Shown piece after piece: positions 6,877-16,023 of a stretch of 64,000 nt of DNA. A program made the translations under genes and the position numbers. Location of the stretch: the NCBI GenBank assembly GCA_951812655.1, contig OX638319.1, positions 62,001-126,000 of the forward strand. Reading direction: 5' to 3'. Each line of letters starts with the position of its first letter. Position 1 is the first letter of the stretch. Origin of the DNA: an uncultured Candidatus Nitrosopumilus sp. GTDB taxonomy: Archaea > Thermoproteota > Nitrososphaeria > Nitrososphaerales > Nitrosopumilaceae. Under the pieces are notes generated by a model. The model was not told the origin of the DNA, ran no database searches, and saw nothing but the letters and a program-made list of their open reading frames with translations.

Positions 6877-8920
6877 GAGCAGATGATTCAAATTTATAAA
6901 TCTGCTCAACTGTCGAATCTTCAAATATTTCTGCATCATGTGTGATAATTAAAAATTGCATACGGGATTCAGAATTTGAAATATCTGACAGTTGTGAAAG
7001 CACACTTACTAGAGATTTCTTCCTTTCGGCATCTAGATGTGTTGTGGGCTCGTCAAGTATCATAAGGTTGAGGTTTGATGCTCCAAGAAGGCTTGCCATT
7101 CCTAGTCGTAGTGCCAATGCAACGCTAACCTTTTCACCCCCGCTGAGTGATTCCAATTCCAATACTTCACTCTTTGAATGGCATGTAATTGAAATGTCTC
7201 TTGTTTTCTCTGACAGTGAAATTCTTTGAATCTTTGTATTTAGTAAAGCAAGGTATTCTGATGCTTTGACCGCGATTGTATTTAGTGCCCAGGATCTGAG
7301 ACTGGTTGCAACTGGTCCATCTCTGCTAAAAATATTGGTCTGAATTTCATTAAGATCTGTAACATATTCTTTGACAATTTTTAGTTCAGAAATAGCTTTT
7401 TTGATTGCAACTATCTGTTGTTCTCCCTTGGAAATTTTTTCTAGGATTGCACCCATTTGTTGATCAGTATGTGATAGTCTGGTTTGTTTCATGTTAACTG
7501 ACATTTTAAGTTCATTGATCTGTTGTTCGTCAAATCCCTTGGTTTCTGTTTCTAATTTTGTGATGATGTTGAAAATCATTTTTGTATGTTCGTCTATTTT
7601 TGACATTTCAATCATACTCTTATTTGTGATCAGGGGTATTTTTTGCATCTTAGTTTTTGTATCATTTTGAATTTTATCTAGATCTTCTTTATTATTTATT
7701 GAATAAGCTCGGAGTGTAGCTTCTGCATCTCTTGAGATCTGCATTTTTTTCAAGAACTCTTTTCTCTTTTGATTGTACATGTCATTTTCTACTTCTTTTG
7801 CTTTGATCCTCTTTTGCAATTCTGTTATTTCTTGTCGAAGGTGTTCTTCTTGAAAGAATGGGTTCAATTTTTCTACATTAGAATCACATACAGGACATTT
7901 GTTGTTCTTGATTTGGAGTTTGGATGCGAGTGAGATTTTTTCTTTTAGCGCTATTATCTGATTTAACATTTCTTGATTCTTTCTTACAGTGTCTTCTATG
8001 GCCTCTTCAACTTTCTGTATTTTCGATTCTAATATTTCCTTTAATCCAATATATTCAAAACATCCCTTGCAATCTTGTATCTTGCGCTCGTTTTCATTAA
8101 TTTCACGCTGAATTTTTTGGATTGCATTATTTGCATATTCTGAAAGTTCATTTTTCCTTGAATCTAGTTGATTGATCTTGTCAATTTTTGGTGCATCAAT
8201 TTCAATTTTCCCCCTGATGATGTCTATCTCTTTTTTTAGCTCTTCTTGAATTTCACTTAGTTGTTTTCTTTTTGGAATTGCCTCATCCATCTCATTTTCA
8301 TATTTTTGTAAATCTCGTAATAATATCTCGATATGGGTGTCATCATATCCTACATCTTGCTTTATTTTTTCACGAAATTCTTTGTTTATATTCTTCATGC
8401 ATTCTGATGCGATATCTAGCTTGTCAATGCCTATTATGGCATTTAACATCTCTTTGAATTCTTTGGGCTTTGCATTAATAATCGAATTTAATTCCCCTTG
8501 TTGTACAATTGATGCAATTTTCAGCTTTTCAAAATCAAGCCCTATGATTTTTTCGATTTCACGGGTAGTTGATTCTCCATATTGTTTTCTTTCACCTGCG
8601 GCAATTTCAATAATCTCCTCTCCAACTATTTCTGTAAGTTTTACTGAAAGAGATCCTTTGTTATTTATTTTCCTTATCGTTTCAAATTTTTTATTTCTAA
8701 TTGAAAAATTTATTTTTACAAATCCTTGACTGGCGCCATTCCTTATCAGTCCTTTATTTGATTTTCTTGTATGTTGACCAAATAATCCAAATGTAATTCC
8801 GTCTATGATGCTTGATTTACCTGCACCGTTACTACCTACAAAAACCGTAACTCCACTATTAAATTCTAATCTAGTATTAGAATGAGATAGAAAATCTCCT
8901 AACTCAATTGAGGTGATCAT
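6851..8920 (-). CDS. rad50: DNA double-strand break repair ATPase Rad50
   Basis: 689 residues. The Walker A motif GSNGAGKS is at residues 29-36, a long coiled coil occupies roughly 160-530, the signature LSGGE is near 593 and Walker B LMILDEPTTHLD near 618-629. The Rad50 zinc-hook CPVC is at 342-345 and lets two coils join through zinc. An additional CKGC pair at 284-287 is unusual. The length is below most Rad50 proteins (~850-900), so the coils are short. With Mre11 it processes DNA ends. The ATG overlaps mre11 by 4 bp. It is fourth in the nurA-herA-mre11-rad50 operon. Confidence 0.95.
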   Translation of the reverse strand: MITSIELGDFLSHSNTRLEFNSGVTVFVGSNGAGKSSIIDGITFGLFGQHTRKSNKGLIRNGASQGFVKINFSIRNKKFETIRKINNKGSLSVKLTEIVGEEIIEIAAGERKQYGESTTREIEKIIGLDFEKLKIASIVQQGELNSIINAKPKEFKEMLNAIIGIDKLDIASECMKNINKEFREKIKQDVGYDDTHIEILLRDLQKYENEMDEAIPKRKQLSEIQEELKKEIDIIRGKIEIDAPKIDKINQLDSRKNELSEYANNAIQKIQREINENERKIQDCKGCFEYIGLKEILESKIQKVEEAIEDTVRKNQEMLNQIIALKEKISLASKLQIKNNKCPVCDSNVEKLNPFFQEEHLRQEITELQKRIKAKEVENDMYNQKRKEFLKKMQISRDAEATLRAYSINNKEDLDKIQNDTKTKMQKIPLITNKSMIEMSKIDEHTKMIFNIITKLETETKGFDEQQINELKMSVNMKQTRLSHTDQQMGAILEKISKGEQQIVAIKKAISELKIVKEYVTDLNEIQTNIFSRDGPVATSLRSWALNTIAVKASEYLALLNTKIQRISLSEKTRDISITCHSKSEVLELESLSGGEKVSVALALRLGMASLLGASNLNLMILDEPTTHLDAERKKSLVSVLSQLSDISNSESRMQFLIITHDAEIFEDSTVEQIYKFESSAHGSKVIAM

Positions 8921-10059
8921 AATTTTTTCTCCATTTTAAATTTTTCATAGTTTTCACAAATTATTTGGAATGCTTCTGGTGTTTCTCCTTTTGATAAAAT
9001 TGGAAGTAATTCTTTAATTGCAAATTTGGCTGTTTCTTCAGAACCTAGTGCATCTATCGACAATTTGTACATTTCGTCATCAATGACATTTGGTCTATCT
9101 AAAAACACTGATGAATTCGATATTTTTTTTGTATCAATTTTCCAAAAACATCTTAGAACTAATGAATTTAATTTTGAAATTTGTGTTTGTACGTGTTCTG
9201 TTTCTATATTTTTTCCATTAATTCTTATTTCTATGATTGGTTTTTTTTCACAACTCTCTATTTTTCCAATGATTTCGTCAATTGTTTTTTCTAACTCCTC
9301 ATAATCTGTTTTAAACAAAAATTGTGCTCTTGTATTCACTTTCATCCATTCTACTTTTACATTGTCATTTGAGATGTCTACTTTAAAAAATCCTTTTTCA
9401 GTTTCTTTTATCCCTTCACTTGTTGTGGATTCAATTGAACCTGGATATGCAATTGGTCCGCTAAGATGATTGAACGTTTTAATGAATTTATCATGTAGGT
9501 GACCCATTGCATAGTATGTGAAATTTTTTGGTAGATCTGATGAATTTATTTCTCCTGCAAATTGATTTGCTTCAGAAATCCCTTCATGCATTACAAGAAT
9601 TTTTTTGCCTTTGAACTCCGATGCTTTTTTTTCTACTTGTTTAAATTTTTCTTCATATGTGTGGATTTCATTCTTTCTAATTTTATCAAATCCCACAATC
9701 ATTATATTTTTAAAAAAAATTTCTTCTCCGTGTTTGAGGTGTTTTGCAAATCCTAATTGATGATACACATATGGAATTGGGGTGTTTCTTATCCTGCTAA
9801 TATCGTGCTCTCCTAAAATAAAAAATGATTCAATATTATGTTTTTTTAAATTTTTAAGAGCATTTGCCATTGTGAGTATTGCATTTCCATTTGGATTTGG
9901 TTTATCAAATATATCTCCAGAAAATATCACGAAATCTACTTGCTCTTGAATAGAAATGTCAATTGCATGATTAAATGAATCATATACATCGTTTTCTCTT
10001 TCATCTGCACCATATTGTGTTAATCCTAGGTGTGTGTCTGCTATGTGGGAAAATATCAT
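8917..10059 (-). CDS. mre11: DNA repair nuclease Mre11
   Basis: 380 residues of a calcineurin-type phosphoesterase. The metal-binding motifs are in order: ADTHLG (Asp8, His10), SGDIFD (Asp49), GEHD (83-86), the VMHEG histidine and GHLHD. The third motif has Glu where GNHD is usual. The C-terminal half matches a capping and Rad50-binding region. Mre11 opens and resects DNA ends together with Rad50, HerA and NurA. The start codon directly follows the herA stop, and the end overlaps rad50 by 4 bp, so the proteins are likely made together. Confidence 0.95.
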   Translation of the reverse strand: MIFSHIADTHLGLTQYGADERENDVYDSFNHAIDISIQEQVDFVIFSGDIFDKPNPNGNAILTMANALKNLKKHNIESFFILGEHDISRIRNTPIPYVYHQLGFAKHLKHGEEIFFKNIMIVGFDKIRKNEIHTYEEKFKQVEKKASEFKGKKILVMHEGISEANQFAGEINSSDLPKNFTYYAMGHLHDKFIKTFNHLSGPIAYPGSIESTTSEGIKETEKGFFKVDISNDNVKVEWMKVNTRAQFLFKTDYEELEKTIDEIIGKIESCEKKPIIEIRINGKNIETEHVQTQISKLNSLVLRCFWKIDTKKISNSSVFLDRPNVIDDEMYKLSIDALGSEETAKFAIKELLPILSKGETPEAFQIICENYEKFKMEKKL

Positions 10060-11586
10060 TTATTCATCAACCAGATCGTGACGAATTATTTTTTGTGTAT
10101 TTTCGTTACCAATATTTTTCATTTTGTGAGCCATTTCCCATTCTTGTATGGGATCACTATCTGATCCTACAATTTTGTCTTTTTGTTCGTCGATTTCCAC
10201 AACTGCTGGTAAATTAACCCATTGCCCTGTTAATATGGCATTACCTACGTTTAGTGATGTAATCTGATTGATTAAATCTCTGCTTACTGATTCTACTGAA
10301 TTCATTATTTGATTTTGATCATCTGGCTGAATTAACCTCATAATTGCAAATGAACCCATTTGACTCAGAACATTTGGATCTATGTTTTTTGGTCTTTGTG
10401 ATACTATTCCTAAACCGATGCTGAATTTCCTTCCTTCTCTAGCTATTTTTGACATCCAATATTTTGCATCTGCTTTGTCATCTTTTGGAATAAAGACATG
10501 AGCTTCTTCCACAATTATGAAAACTGGTGAATTAAAATGAAACCTTTTTGATATTTTTTGATTATTTTTCTTTGAAATGGTAGCTTTTTTTCTATCATCT
10601 AATATTTCTCTAAGGTAAAATGCAAGGGAGATATTTGCTTGTTTTTCACTAAACGCTCCTGTGTTGATGATGTTTAGATATCCTTCTTTAATTAACGATA
10701 TTGGATTTTCTGTATCTGGGTCTAATATGTCTCCAAATCTTACTTGTGCTAAATCTATTTTTTCTTGAACTCTTTGAGCTGCGTGCTTGTTTTCTTTTTC
10801 ATCGGGATCTTTGATTATTTCATCAATATTGTTTTTTAATGTAATCCAGAATTCTTTAGATTGCTTTACTTTGAGTGTAAATGCTTTTTTAAGTACACTT
10901 CTCTGAACTGCCCAAGTATCTGGAATTTCAAAAACTTCTGCAAGTTCTTCGAATTCTAAATGCCGTGGATTAATTTTAGCTTCTAATGAATTAATATTTT
11001 TTAATTCAATTCCTGAATATTCATCATGATAATCAAAAATTATTGTGGTACCATTTACATCTGCAATTTTTTTTATAATTAAAGAAATTAAATTACTTTT
11101 ACCCATACCTGTCATCGCTAAAACTGCAAGATGTCTTGGAATTAGTTTTGCCAAATTGATTCTGGCTTCTATCTCCTTATTTCTTAATAGACAACCAATT
11201 CTAACCCATTTTTTTTCTTCTTGGGCAAATATTGTCTGAAGATCTTTTGTAAGTGCATATTTCACTTCTGTACCTGGAAATGGTGGGATTGAAGGCAAAA
11301 TCATTTTTCCTTTTTTTAAATCATGAAGAAATCCTAAAACGTCTAAATTTGAAATAAAACTCTTATCTCTGGAGTTTCCATCTGCAAGATCTTTACTTTC
11401 TTCAGCTTCCTGAAAATTCTTTATATCGTTAAATGCATCGCTAATGATGATTGATTTTCCTACGAGGCAAAGAATTTCTCCTTCATTTGAGTTCACAATA
11501 ACATATTCTCCTATTGCTAACGGTTTCAAAGACTGAATGTTGATGACATCTGGTTTTGATTCACCCACTACAAATCCTATCTTCAT
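10060..11586 (-). CDS. herA: Bipolar DNA translocase/helicase HerA
   Basis: 508 residues. An N-terminal HAS-barrel-like domain of about 110 residues precedes a RecA-type ATPase of the HerA/FtsK family, with Walker A MTGMGKSNL at residues 158-166 and Walker B-like FIIVEEAHVF, followed by SQRPKNIDPNVLSQ. HerA forms a hexamer that drives DNA into the NurA nuclease during end resection. The ATG overlaps nurA by 4 bp and the stop touches mre11. Like its neighbours it is rich in AAA and ATT codons. Confidence 0.94.
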   Translation of the reverse strand: MKIGFVVGESKPDVINIQSLKPLAIGEYVIVNSNEGEILCLVGKSIIISDAFNDIKNFQEAEESKDLADGNSRDKSFISNLDVLGFLHDLKKGKMILPSIPPFPGTEVKYALTKDLQTIFAQEEKKWVRIGCLLRNKEIEARINLAKLIPRHLAVLAMTGMGKSNLISLIIKKIADVNGTTIIFDYHDEYSGIELKNINSLEAKINPRHLEFEELAEVFEIPDTWAVQRSVLKKAFTLKVKQSKEFWITLKNNIDEIIKDPDEKENKHAAQRVQEKIDLAQVRFGDILDPDTENPISLIKEGYLNIINTGAFSEKQANISLAFYLREILDDRKKATISKKNNQKISKRFHFNSPVFIIVEEAHVFIPKDDKADAKYWMSKIAREGRKFSIGLGIVSQRPKNIDPNVLSQMGSFAIMRLIQPDDQNQIMNSVESVSRDLINQITSLNVGNAILTGQWVNLPAVVEIDEQKDKIVGSDSDPIQEWEMAHKMKNIGNENTQKIIRHDLVDE

Positions 11587-12422
11587 CCTAATACCTCTCT
11601 AGAACCAATCATATTTGACATTCCAAATAATCTAACTAATCTGTCTATGTCTGAACCCGAAATTTTACATCTGTTATGTGCTAATTTCAATGAATATGGA
11701 TATCCACGAATACACTGTTTGTTTATTTTATTTATTATGTCCTTAATTTCGTCTGTAGTATGATCTGGACCAAATAATTCTATTTTAATTAGTGGGACTG
11801 ATTCATTGAGTCTAGCAAAAACGTGAGAGACTATCTTGCCTGATCCATAATCTCGATTTTCAAAAATTTCGCTAAAACCTTTACTCTTTGTTGTATAGTT
11901 GTAATAATACATTTCTCCTAAACTCGCACCTAATTCTTTGAATCTTCCTAATGTGTTTGAAGTTTTAGCAATGAAAACTACATTCTTTTTTTTTAATGCT
12001 TCTTTTAGATTTTTCCCTATACCAATTCCCTGTCTTCTGTCAAAATGTGAAGTTATAGAACCATCCATCAAAACAAGTTCAACCTTGTTTTTAGCTTCGT
12101 CGCAAACAGTAATTTCCATTAAACTAGCTTTTATTTCTGGCTGAACATCGTTTGTTTTAATTCCGTGTGCATGATCTTCGGATACAACTACTTCATTTTT
12201 TTTGATTGCAACTGCATCTGCTGCCCATAATTCTGCCCCTTGAAATTTTCCTAAATTATAGCTACTATCTATGCCTGCAATATCACATTCTTCAATTTTT
12301 GGTTCATACTCTATCCATGTTTTTTTTGCAATCTCCTTAATTTTTTCTTCATCTGGGTTATTAAGACGTGAAATTATCCCTTCTCTGTTCTTTATGGCAT
12401 CTTTGTATAAGCTATTTAGCAC
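11583..12422 (-). CDS. nurA: NurA 5'-3' nuclease
   Basis: 279 residues, the usual length for NurA. The NurA motifs are present: CDIAGIDSSYN near the N-terminus (catalytic Asp), LVLMDGSITS in the middle, and a His/Arg-rich C-terminal part ending LKLAHNRCKISGSDIDRLV. NurA degrades DNA in a manganese-dependent way inside the HerA hexamer ring. It is the first gene of the operon and divergence from the neighbouring genes leaves about 70 bp for a promoter. Assignment is helped by the immediate herA neighbour. Confidence 0.9.
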   Translation of the reverse strand: MLNSLYKDAIKNREGIISRLNNPDEEKIKEIAKKTWIEYEPKIEECDIAGIDSSYNLGKFQGAELWAADAVAIKKNEVVVSEDHAHGIKTNDVQPEIKASLMEITVCDEAKNKVELVLMDGSITSHFDRRQGIGIGKNLKEALKKKNVVFIAKTSNTLGRFKELGASLGEMYYYNYTTKSKGFSEIFENRDYGSGKIVSHVFARLNESVPLIKIELFGPDHTTDEIKDIINKINKQCIRGYPYSLKLAHNRCKISGSDIDRLVRLFGMSNMIGSREVLG

Positions 12423-12494
12423 AAGTTGACTTGATTTGTCTGAATAAAATCTTTAGGTTATGTCAAACCTTGACAAAGCTGATCCATCTGTTCC

Positions 12495-13478
12495 TCATCC
12501 TATCTTGCCCTTTAGAATAATTTTTTCATCTGTGTTTGAAGGGGTGGTTCTATCGACGTATCTGATCTCATACTTGTCTCCGATGTGGATTGTTTTTCCA
12601 TTCAGCTCTCTGGGAATCTTGATCACGACCTCAAACGTATCTGTATTCGGACCTGTTTCGATTAGATATGGTGAATTTGCATCGAATTTTGGATTATCTG
12701 ATGTGGCCCTGATGCCGCCCTCTCCTCTGAATTCTAATTCCCTTAGCGGTATCTTGTCCTCATCTTTTGAATCCTTGTTTGCATCAGGTTCGTAAATTCT
12801 TACAGCGAATTCATGTCCTATCCTGGATGATCCGTTACCTGATGATTCTATGTTTGCAAATGTTTTTGTCAACGGTACCGACTTAACCAGTACTCTATTT
12901 TCTCCCGCATGGTCTGAACTATCCATGTATTTTATCAATACAATATCATCTTGGCTTAACGCTCTGCCGTCAATTGTCTCTGGAAGTTCTAGTTTGATAT
13001 AGAACTGTCCCGTGTTTTGTCCTGTTTCAATCATGTTTTCAGGACCGTCAATTTGGATTCCGTTGATTGTGAATTCAAACAATCCCTGAGTTGGAATTAC
13101 TTCTACGCCTTCATGTGCGACATTCAAATCATGATCTGTTATGTAGAAATTGACTACGGACATGCTTGACGCAGGAATCGTCTCAATTTCTTTTTCTGAA
13201 GCAGGAATGTGAATTACGTCCTTTTGCAGATCTGTAAAGTCAATTGAGCTTGACAGCATTCCTCTCTGCTGCATTTGTTCAGCTGTTTCAGATTTTACAC
13301 AAGCTGGCATGCCGTTATTTCTTATCACTAACTCCAGCCATGCATTACATTGAATGGATTCTGCTGCAATTCCGTTTTTAAACTGTTTCGTGGGTGATTC
13401 CAAGGATGCATTTGCAAAATTCATCATTGAGAATATTGAGATCATCATAATGCTAAAGAGAATTTTATTTGAAATCAT
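12495..13478 (-). CDS. Secreted protein with Cys-pair N-terminal motif
   Basis: 327 residues from ATG 13478. A signal peptide (ILFSIMMISIFSMMNFANA) is followed by a short motif QCNAWLELVIRNNGMPACVKSETAEQMQQRG that recurs in many secreted proteins of this phylum, in which the two Cys likely form a disulfide. Two similar beta-sandwich halves follow, each with a GPENMIETGQNTGQFYIK-like or YLIETGPNTDTFEVVIK segment, indicating an internal duplication. Probably an extracellular or envelope protein. No enzyme motif is seen. Confidence 0.8.
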   Translation of the reverse strand: MISNKILFSIMMISIFSMMNFANASLESPTKQFKNGIAAESIQCNAWLELVIRNNGMPACVKSETAEQMQQRGMLSSSIDFTDLQKDVIHIPASEKEIETIPASSMSVVNFYITDHDLNVAHEGVEVIPTQGLFEFTINGIQIDGPENMIETGQNTGQFYIKLELPETIDGRALSQDDIVLIKYMDSSDHAGENRVLVKSVPLTKTFANIESSGNGSSRIGHEFAVRIYEPDANKDSKDEDKIPLRELEFRGEGGIRATSDNPKFDANSPYLIETGPNTDTFEVVIKIPRELNGKTIHIGDKYEIRYVDRTTPSNTDEKIILKGKIG

Positions 13479-13570
13479 GATTTGATATGTTTATTTTTTT
13501 TTATTTTAAATAGATTGATGATGAATCTGCTTGATTTTCTTTAGCATCATATTGGAGTGCTACGTCTCAT

Positions 13571-14146
13571 GTGTGGGTAGAATCTTTGAAACTGGTTAAA
13601 GACGCTGAATTGTTTGCAAAAAGAAATCTTTCCGGGGTTTTTTACATAGATGGGGATATTCCTTATTCGAAACATCTTGATGATGTGATGAATAGGATGA
13701 AAAGTTTGGGTATTGTGGATGAAGATGTTCTTTGTTCTGGGTGGCTTTATGATACGATGGAACAGACGCCTGTTAATTTTGATGACTTGTATGAAAGATT
13801 TGGCAGCCGTATTGCGGTATTGGTCTCAGATCTTACTCAAGACATGACGTTGTCAAAAAAGAAAAGAGCGCGGGCGTATGTTTTACAGCTAAAAAATTCT
13901 TCATTTGATTCGAAGTTGATCAAACTTTGTGATATTTCTGCAAATTTGAGCTATTTAAAAAATCATGACATGTCAAAATCAAAAAAATCTCGTCTTATGA
14001 GGCAACAACGACGATATTTATTTGCAATAAGAGATGATTTATTGATAAACGCCAATTATCCTGGCGTACAGATTCTGTTAGAAAGAACCGAGCAAATTCT
14101 AAGTGGGTTTGTTAGGAGATCTTCTAGACCAAAATCAAAATTTTGA
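13571..14146 (+). CDS. RelA/SpoT-type HD-fold protein with degenerate metal site
   Basis: 191 residues from GTG. The order of helices and motifs follows the HD domain of (p)ppGpp hydrolases: KHLDDV (His35), SGWLYDTMEQT (Tyr60-Asp61, Glu64-Gln65), then FGSRIAVLVSDLTQD and LIKLCDISANL (Asp121). The family normally has His-Asp and Glu-Asp at the second and third sites. Here Tyr and Gln replace His and Asp, so metal-dependent hydrolysis is doubtful. It could be a nucleotide sensor or a divergent hydrolase. No synthetase domain follows. Confidence 0.65.
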   Translation: MWVESLKLVKDAELFAKRNLSGVFYIDGDIPYSKHLDDVMNRMKSLGIVDEDVLCSGWLYDTMEQTPVNFDDLYERFGSRIAVLVSDLTQDMTLSKKKRARAYVLQLKNSSFDSKLIKLCDISANLSYLKNHDMSKSKKSRLMRQQRRYLFAIRDDLLINANYPGVQILLERTEQILSGFVRRSSRPKSKF

Positions 14147-14200
14147 ATACTGTTGTGATGATTGCTAAATTAATTAAGTAATTGTTTCTAGTCAAACTGT

Positions 14201-15019
14201 TTGACACGAATTGGTCTGTTGGGATGTGGTGCAATTGGAACTCAAATTGCAATCGCGATAGATTCTGGAAAAATTCCCGCCACTCTCACCCACGTTTATG
14301 ACGATTCAAAGGAAGCATCTGCAATTTTGGTTGAAAAACTAAAAAATAAACCTGAAATTGTTGAGAACCCTCACCTGTTGTCTTCCCATCCTGTTAACAT
14401 TGTGGTTGAGGCAGCTTCACAGGATGCTGTGAGGGATGTGGGATTGAGTATTCTCCAAAACAAACGCGATTTTATGATCATGAGTGTTGGAGCTCTGCTT
14501 GATGAATCCATCTATGAGATACTGTCTGACGCTTGCAGGGATTTCAAAAAAACAATCTTACTTCCATCTGGAGCAATTGCTGGTTTGGATGGAATTAAAT
14601 CGATTAAGGGTGAATTGAATTCTGTCTCGATAACTACTACCAAGCATCCTCGTTCATTGAGGGGTGCAAAATTTTTTGAAAATTCTGAAATCAATTTGGA
14701 TTTGATTGAAATTCCTGAAACTGTTTTTGAAGGCTCTGCAAAAGAAGCTGTTTCACTGTTTCCCGCCAATATCAATGTGGCTGCATTGATCTCCTTGTCT
14801 GGAATTGGTAGTGAGAAAACACGTGTGAAGATAGTCGCAGATCCAAATACTGATAAAAACACACATCATATTGAGGCATCTGGAAATTTTGGCACGATGA
14901 CGTTTATCATCGAAAATTTCCCTGATCCTGCCAATCCTAAAACTAGTAGGTTGGCAATTCTGTCTGCAATTGAAACTCTGAAAAAATACTGCTCAGACGA
15001 TATTCAGATTGGCACATAA
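14201..15019 (+). CDS. nadX: L-aspartate dehydrogenase
   Basis: 272 residues from TTG. The N-terminal Rossmann motif is GLLGCGAIGTQIA, the middle has VVEAASQDAVRD, and catalytic-domain motifs include LLPSGAIAGLDGI and SLFPANINVAA, all characteristic of archaeal aspartate dehydrogenase. It oxidises L-aspartate to iminoaspartate with NAD(P)+, replacing the FAD oxidase NadB in NAD synthesis. nadA and nadC lie 1 kb and 2.4 kb further on, which supports the assignment. A DUF108-type C-terminal domain is consistent with the length. Confidence 0.92.
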   Translation: MTRIGLLGCGAIGTQIAIAIDSGKIPATLTHVYDDSKEASAILVEKLKNKPEIVENPHLLSSHPVNIVVEAASQDAVRDVGLSILQNKRDFMIMSVGALLDESIYEILSDACRDFKKTILLPSGAIAGLDGIKSIKGELNSVSITTTKHPRSLRGAKFFENSEINLDLIEIPETVFEGSAKEAVSLFPANINVAALISLSGIGSEKTRVKIVADPNTDKNTHHIEASGNFGTMTFIIENFPDPANPKTSRLAILSAIETLKKYCSDDIQIGT

Positions 15020-15417
15020 TCAGGCAATAATCCCTCTATTTGGCCCAAAAACATGAAAATACAAACCTGATGATTCTTTGATTTTTAGCTCATCCTGGTT
15101 GTCAACGGATCATTGTATATGTGAACATCGAGCTGGTGTCTCTGCTTAATTTATTTTCTTTAGATATCTTCATGTTGAAGATCATCAAGCAATCATAAAT
15201 TTCAAAACTTCTTTTTGTATGCCTGTTTATCGTGATGTTGATCTGAGTTCTTAATTGATTAAATCAATGCCCCATCAATTCGTGTTTTAAAGAAATAGAC
15301 AAATTAACAAAAAACAATGCATTATAAAGGATTTTGGATTTGAGATGACATCGCATTAATTTGAAAAAACCATGAACAAAGAGGTAGGTTTATTCTTTCT
15401 TATTGGATTGAAAAATC
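15020..15417 (+). other. 398-bp intergenic region
   Basis: No convincing gene. It is AT-rich with many stops in all frames. It contains the first copy of the palindrome TTGATTAAATCAA (within 15254-15268). Confidence 0.5.
15254..15268. promoter_or_regulatory. Palindrome ATTGATTAAATCAAT, copy 1
   Basis: Perfect 7-bp arms around a central A, about 150 bp before the gene at 15418. The core TTGATTAAATCAA recurs at 15826-15838. A shared operator is possible. AT-rich composition makes chance a real alternative. Confidence 0.3.
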
Positions 15418-15735
15418 ATGAGTATTTTGGAAAATCCAAAACTAAAATTTCTTTTAATTGTCCCTGTCATTGTACTGATTATGTTTTTTGGAACTAGTAT
15501 CATGGAGTCTGGAATCCCTGATAACGAGGGAAGACGGGAAATGATTCTGGCCCAATTCAAAATTAATTATGAATCCATGATGGTTGCATGCAGTGAAAAT
15601 GTTCTCACCCCCGAAGAACTGCAATCGTGTTTTAATGCATTTGACGAGGTAAGAGAGTTTTGCGCAATTGAAAGCGCAGATCAATGTGGTGATGAAAATA
15701 TGGAAAAATTGGAACAAAAATTACTGGATCTCTAA
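15418..15735 (+). CDS. Small protein with N-terminal TM helix
   Basis: 105 residues. A membrane helix (FLLIVPVIVLIMFFGTSI) is followed by an outward-facing helical domain with four Cys (ACSEN, LQSCFN, EFCAIE, DQCGDE) that could form two disulfides. No family is recognised. It stands alone between nadX and nadA with about 300-400 bp on either side, and matching palindromes sit on both sides. Confidence 0.65.
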   Translation: MSILENPKLKFLLIVPVIVLIMFFGTSIMESGIPDNEGRREMILAQFKINYESMMVACSENVLTPEELQSCFNAFDEVREFCAIESADQCGDENMEKLEQKLLDL

Positions 15736-15825
15736 TTGTCAGCATTCTGCAATCATTCGGCACGCCTTCTATGAATGAGGAAAAAATCACGATAACTTTT
15801 TCTTGATTTGCTCATTATCGTTTTT

Positions 15826-15838
15826 TTGATTAAATCAA
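15826..15838. promoter_or_regulatory. Palindrome TTGATTAAATCAA, copy 2
   Basis: A 13-bp inverted repeat identical to the core of the copy at 15254-15268, about 185 bp before nadA. No other feature was seen in the 288-bp gap between 15735 and nadA. Confidence 0.3.
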
Positions 15839-16023
15839 TAACTGATGAAAATTTCTTTTAATGTCGTGTTGAATACAAAACTCCAAGATCTGCCTTTTCC
15901 TTAGTTTAGTCGTGAAATCCTCGTAAAATAGAGGGCAATATTTGCCACATTTGGTGATTTTTTAGAAAATTTTGGTCTACTTCCTATTCTTTAAATCCAA
16001 TCCGATTTGAGTTTGTACTGTTT

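Noticed and set aside
12460-12795. Plus-strand ORF opposite the secreted protein gene
   Set aside because: It overlaps the 3' end of the better-supported gene at 12495-13478 and lacks motifs.
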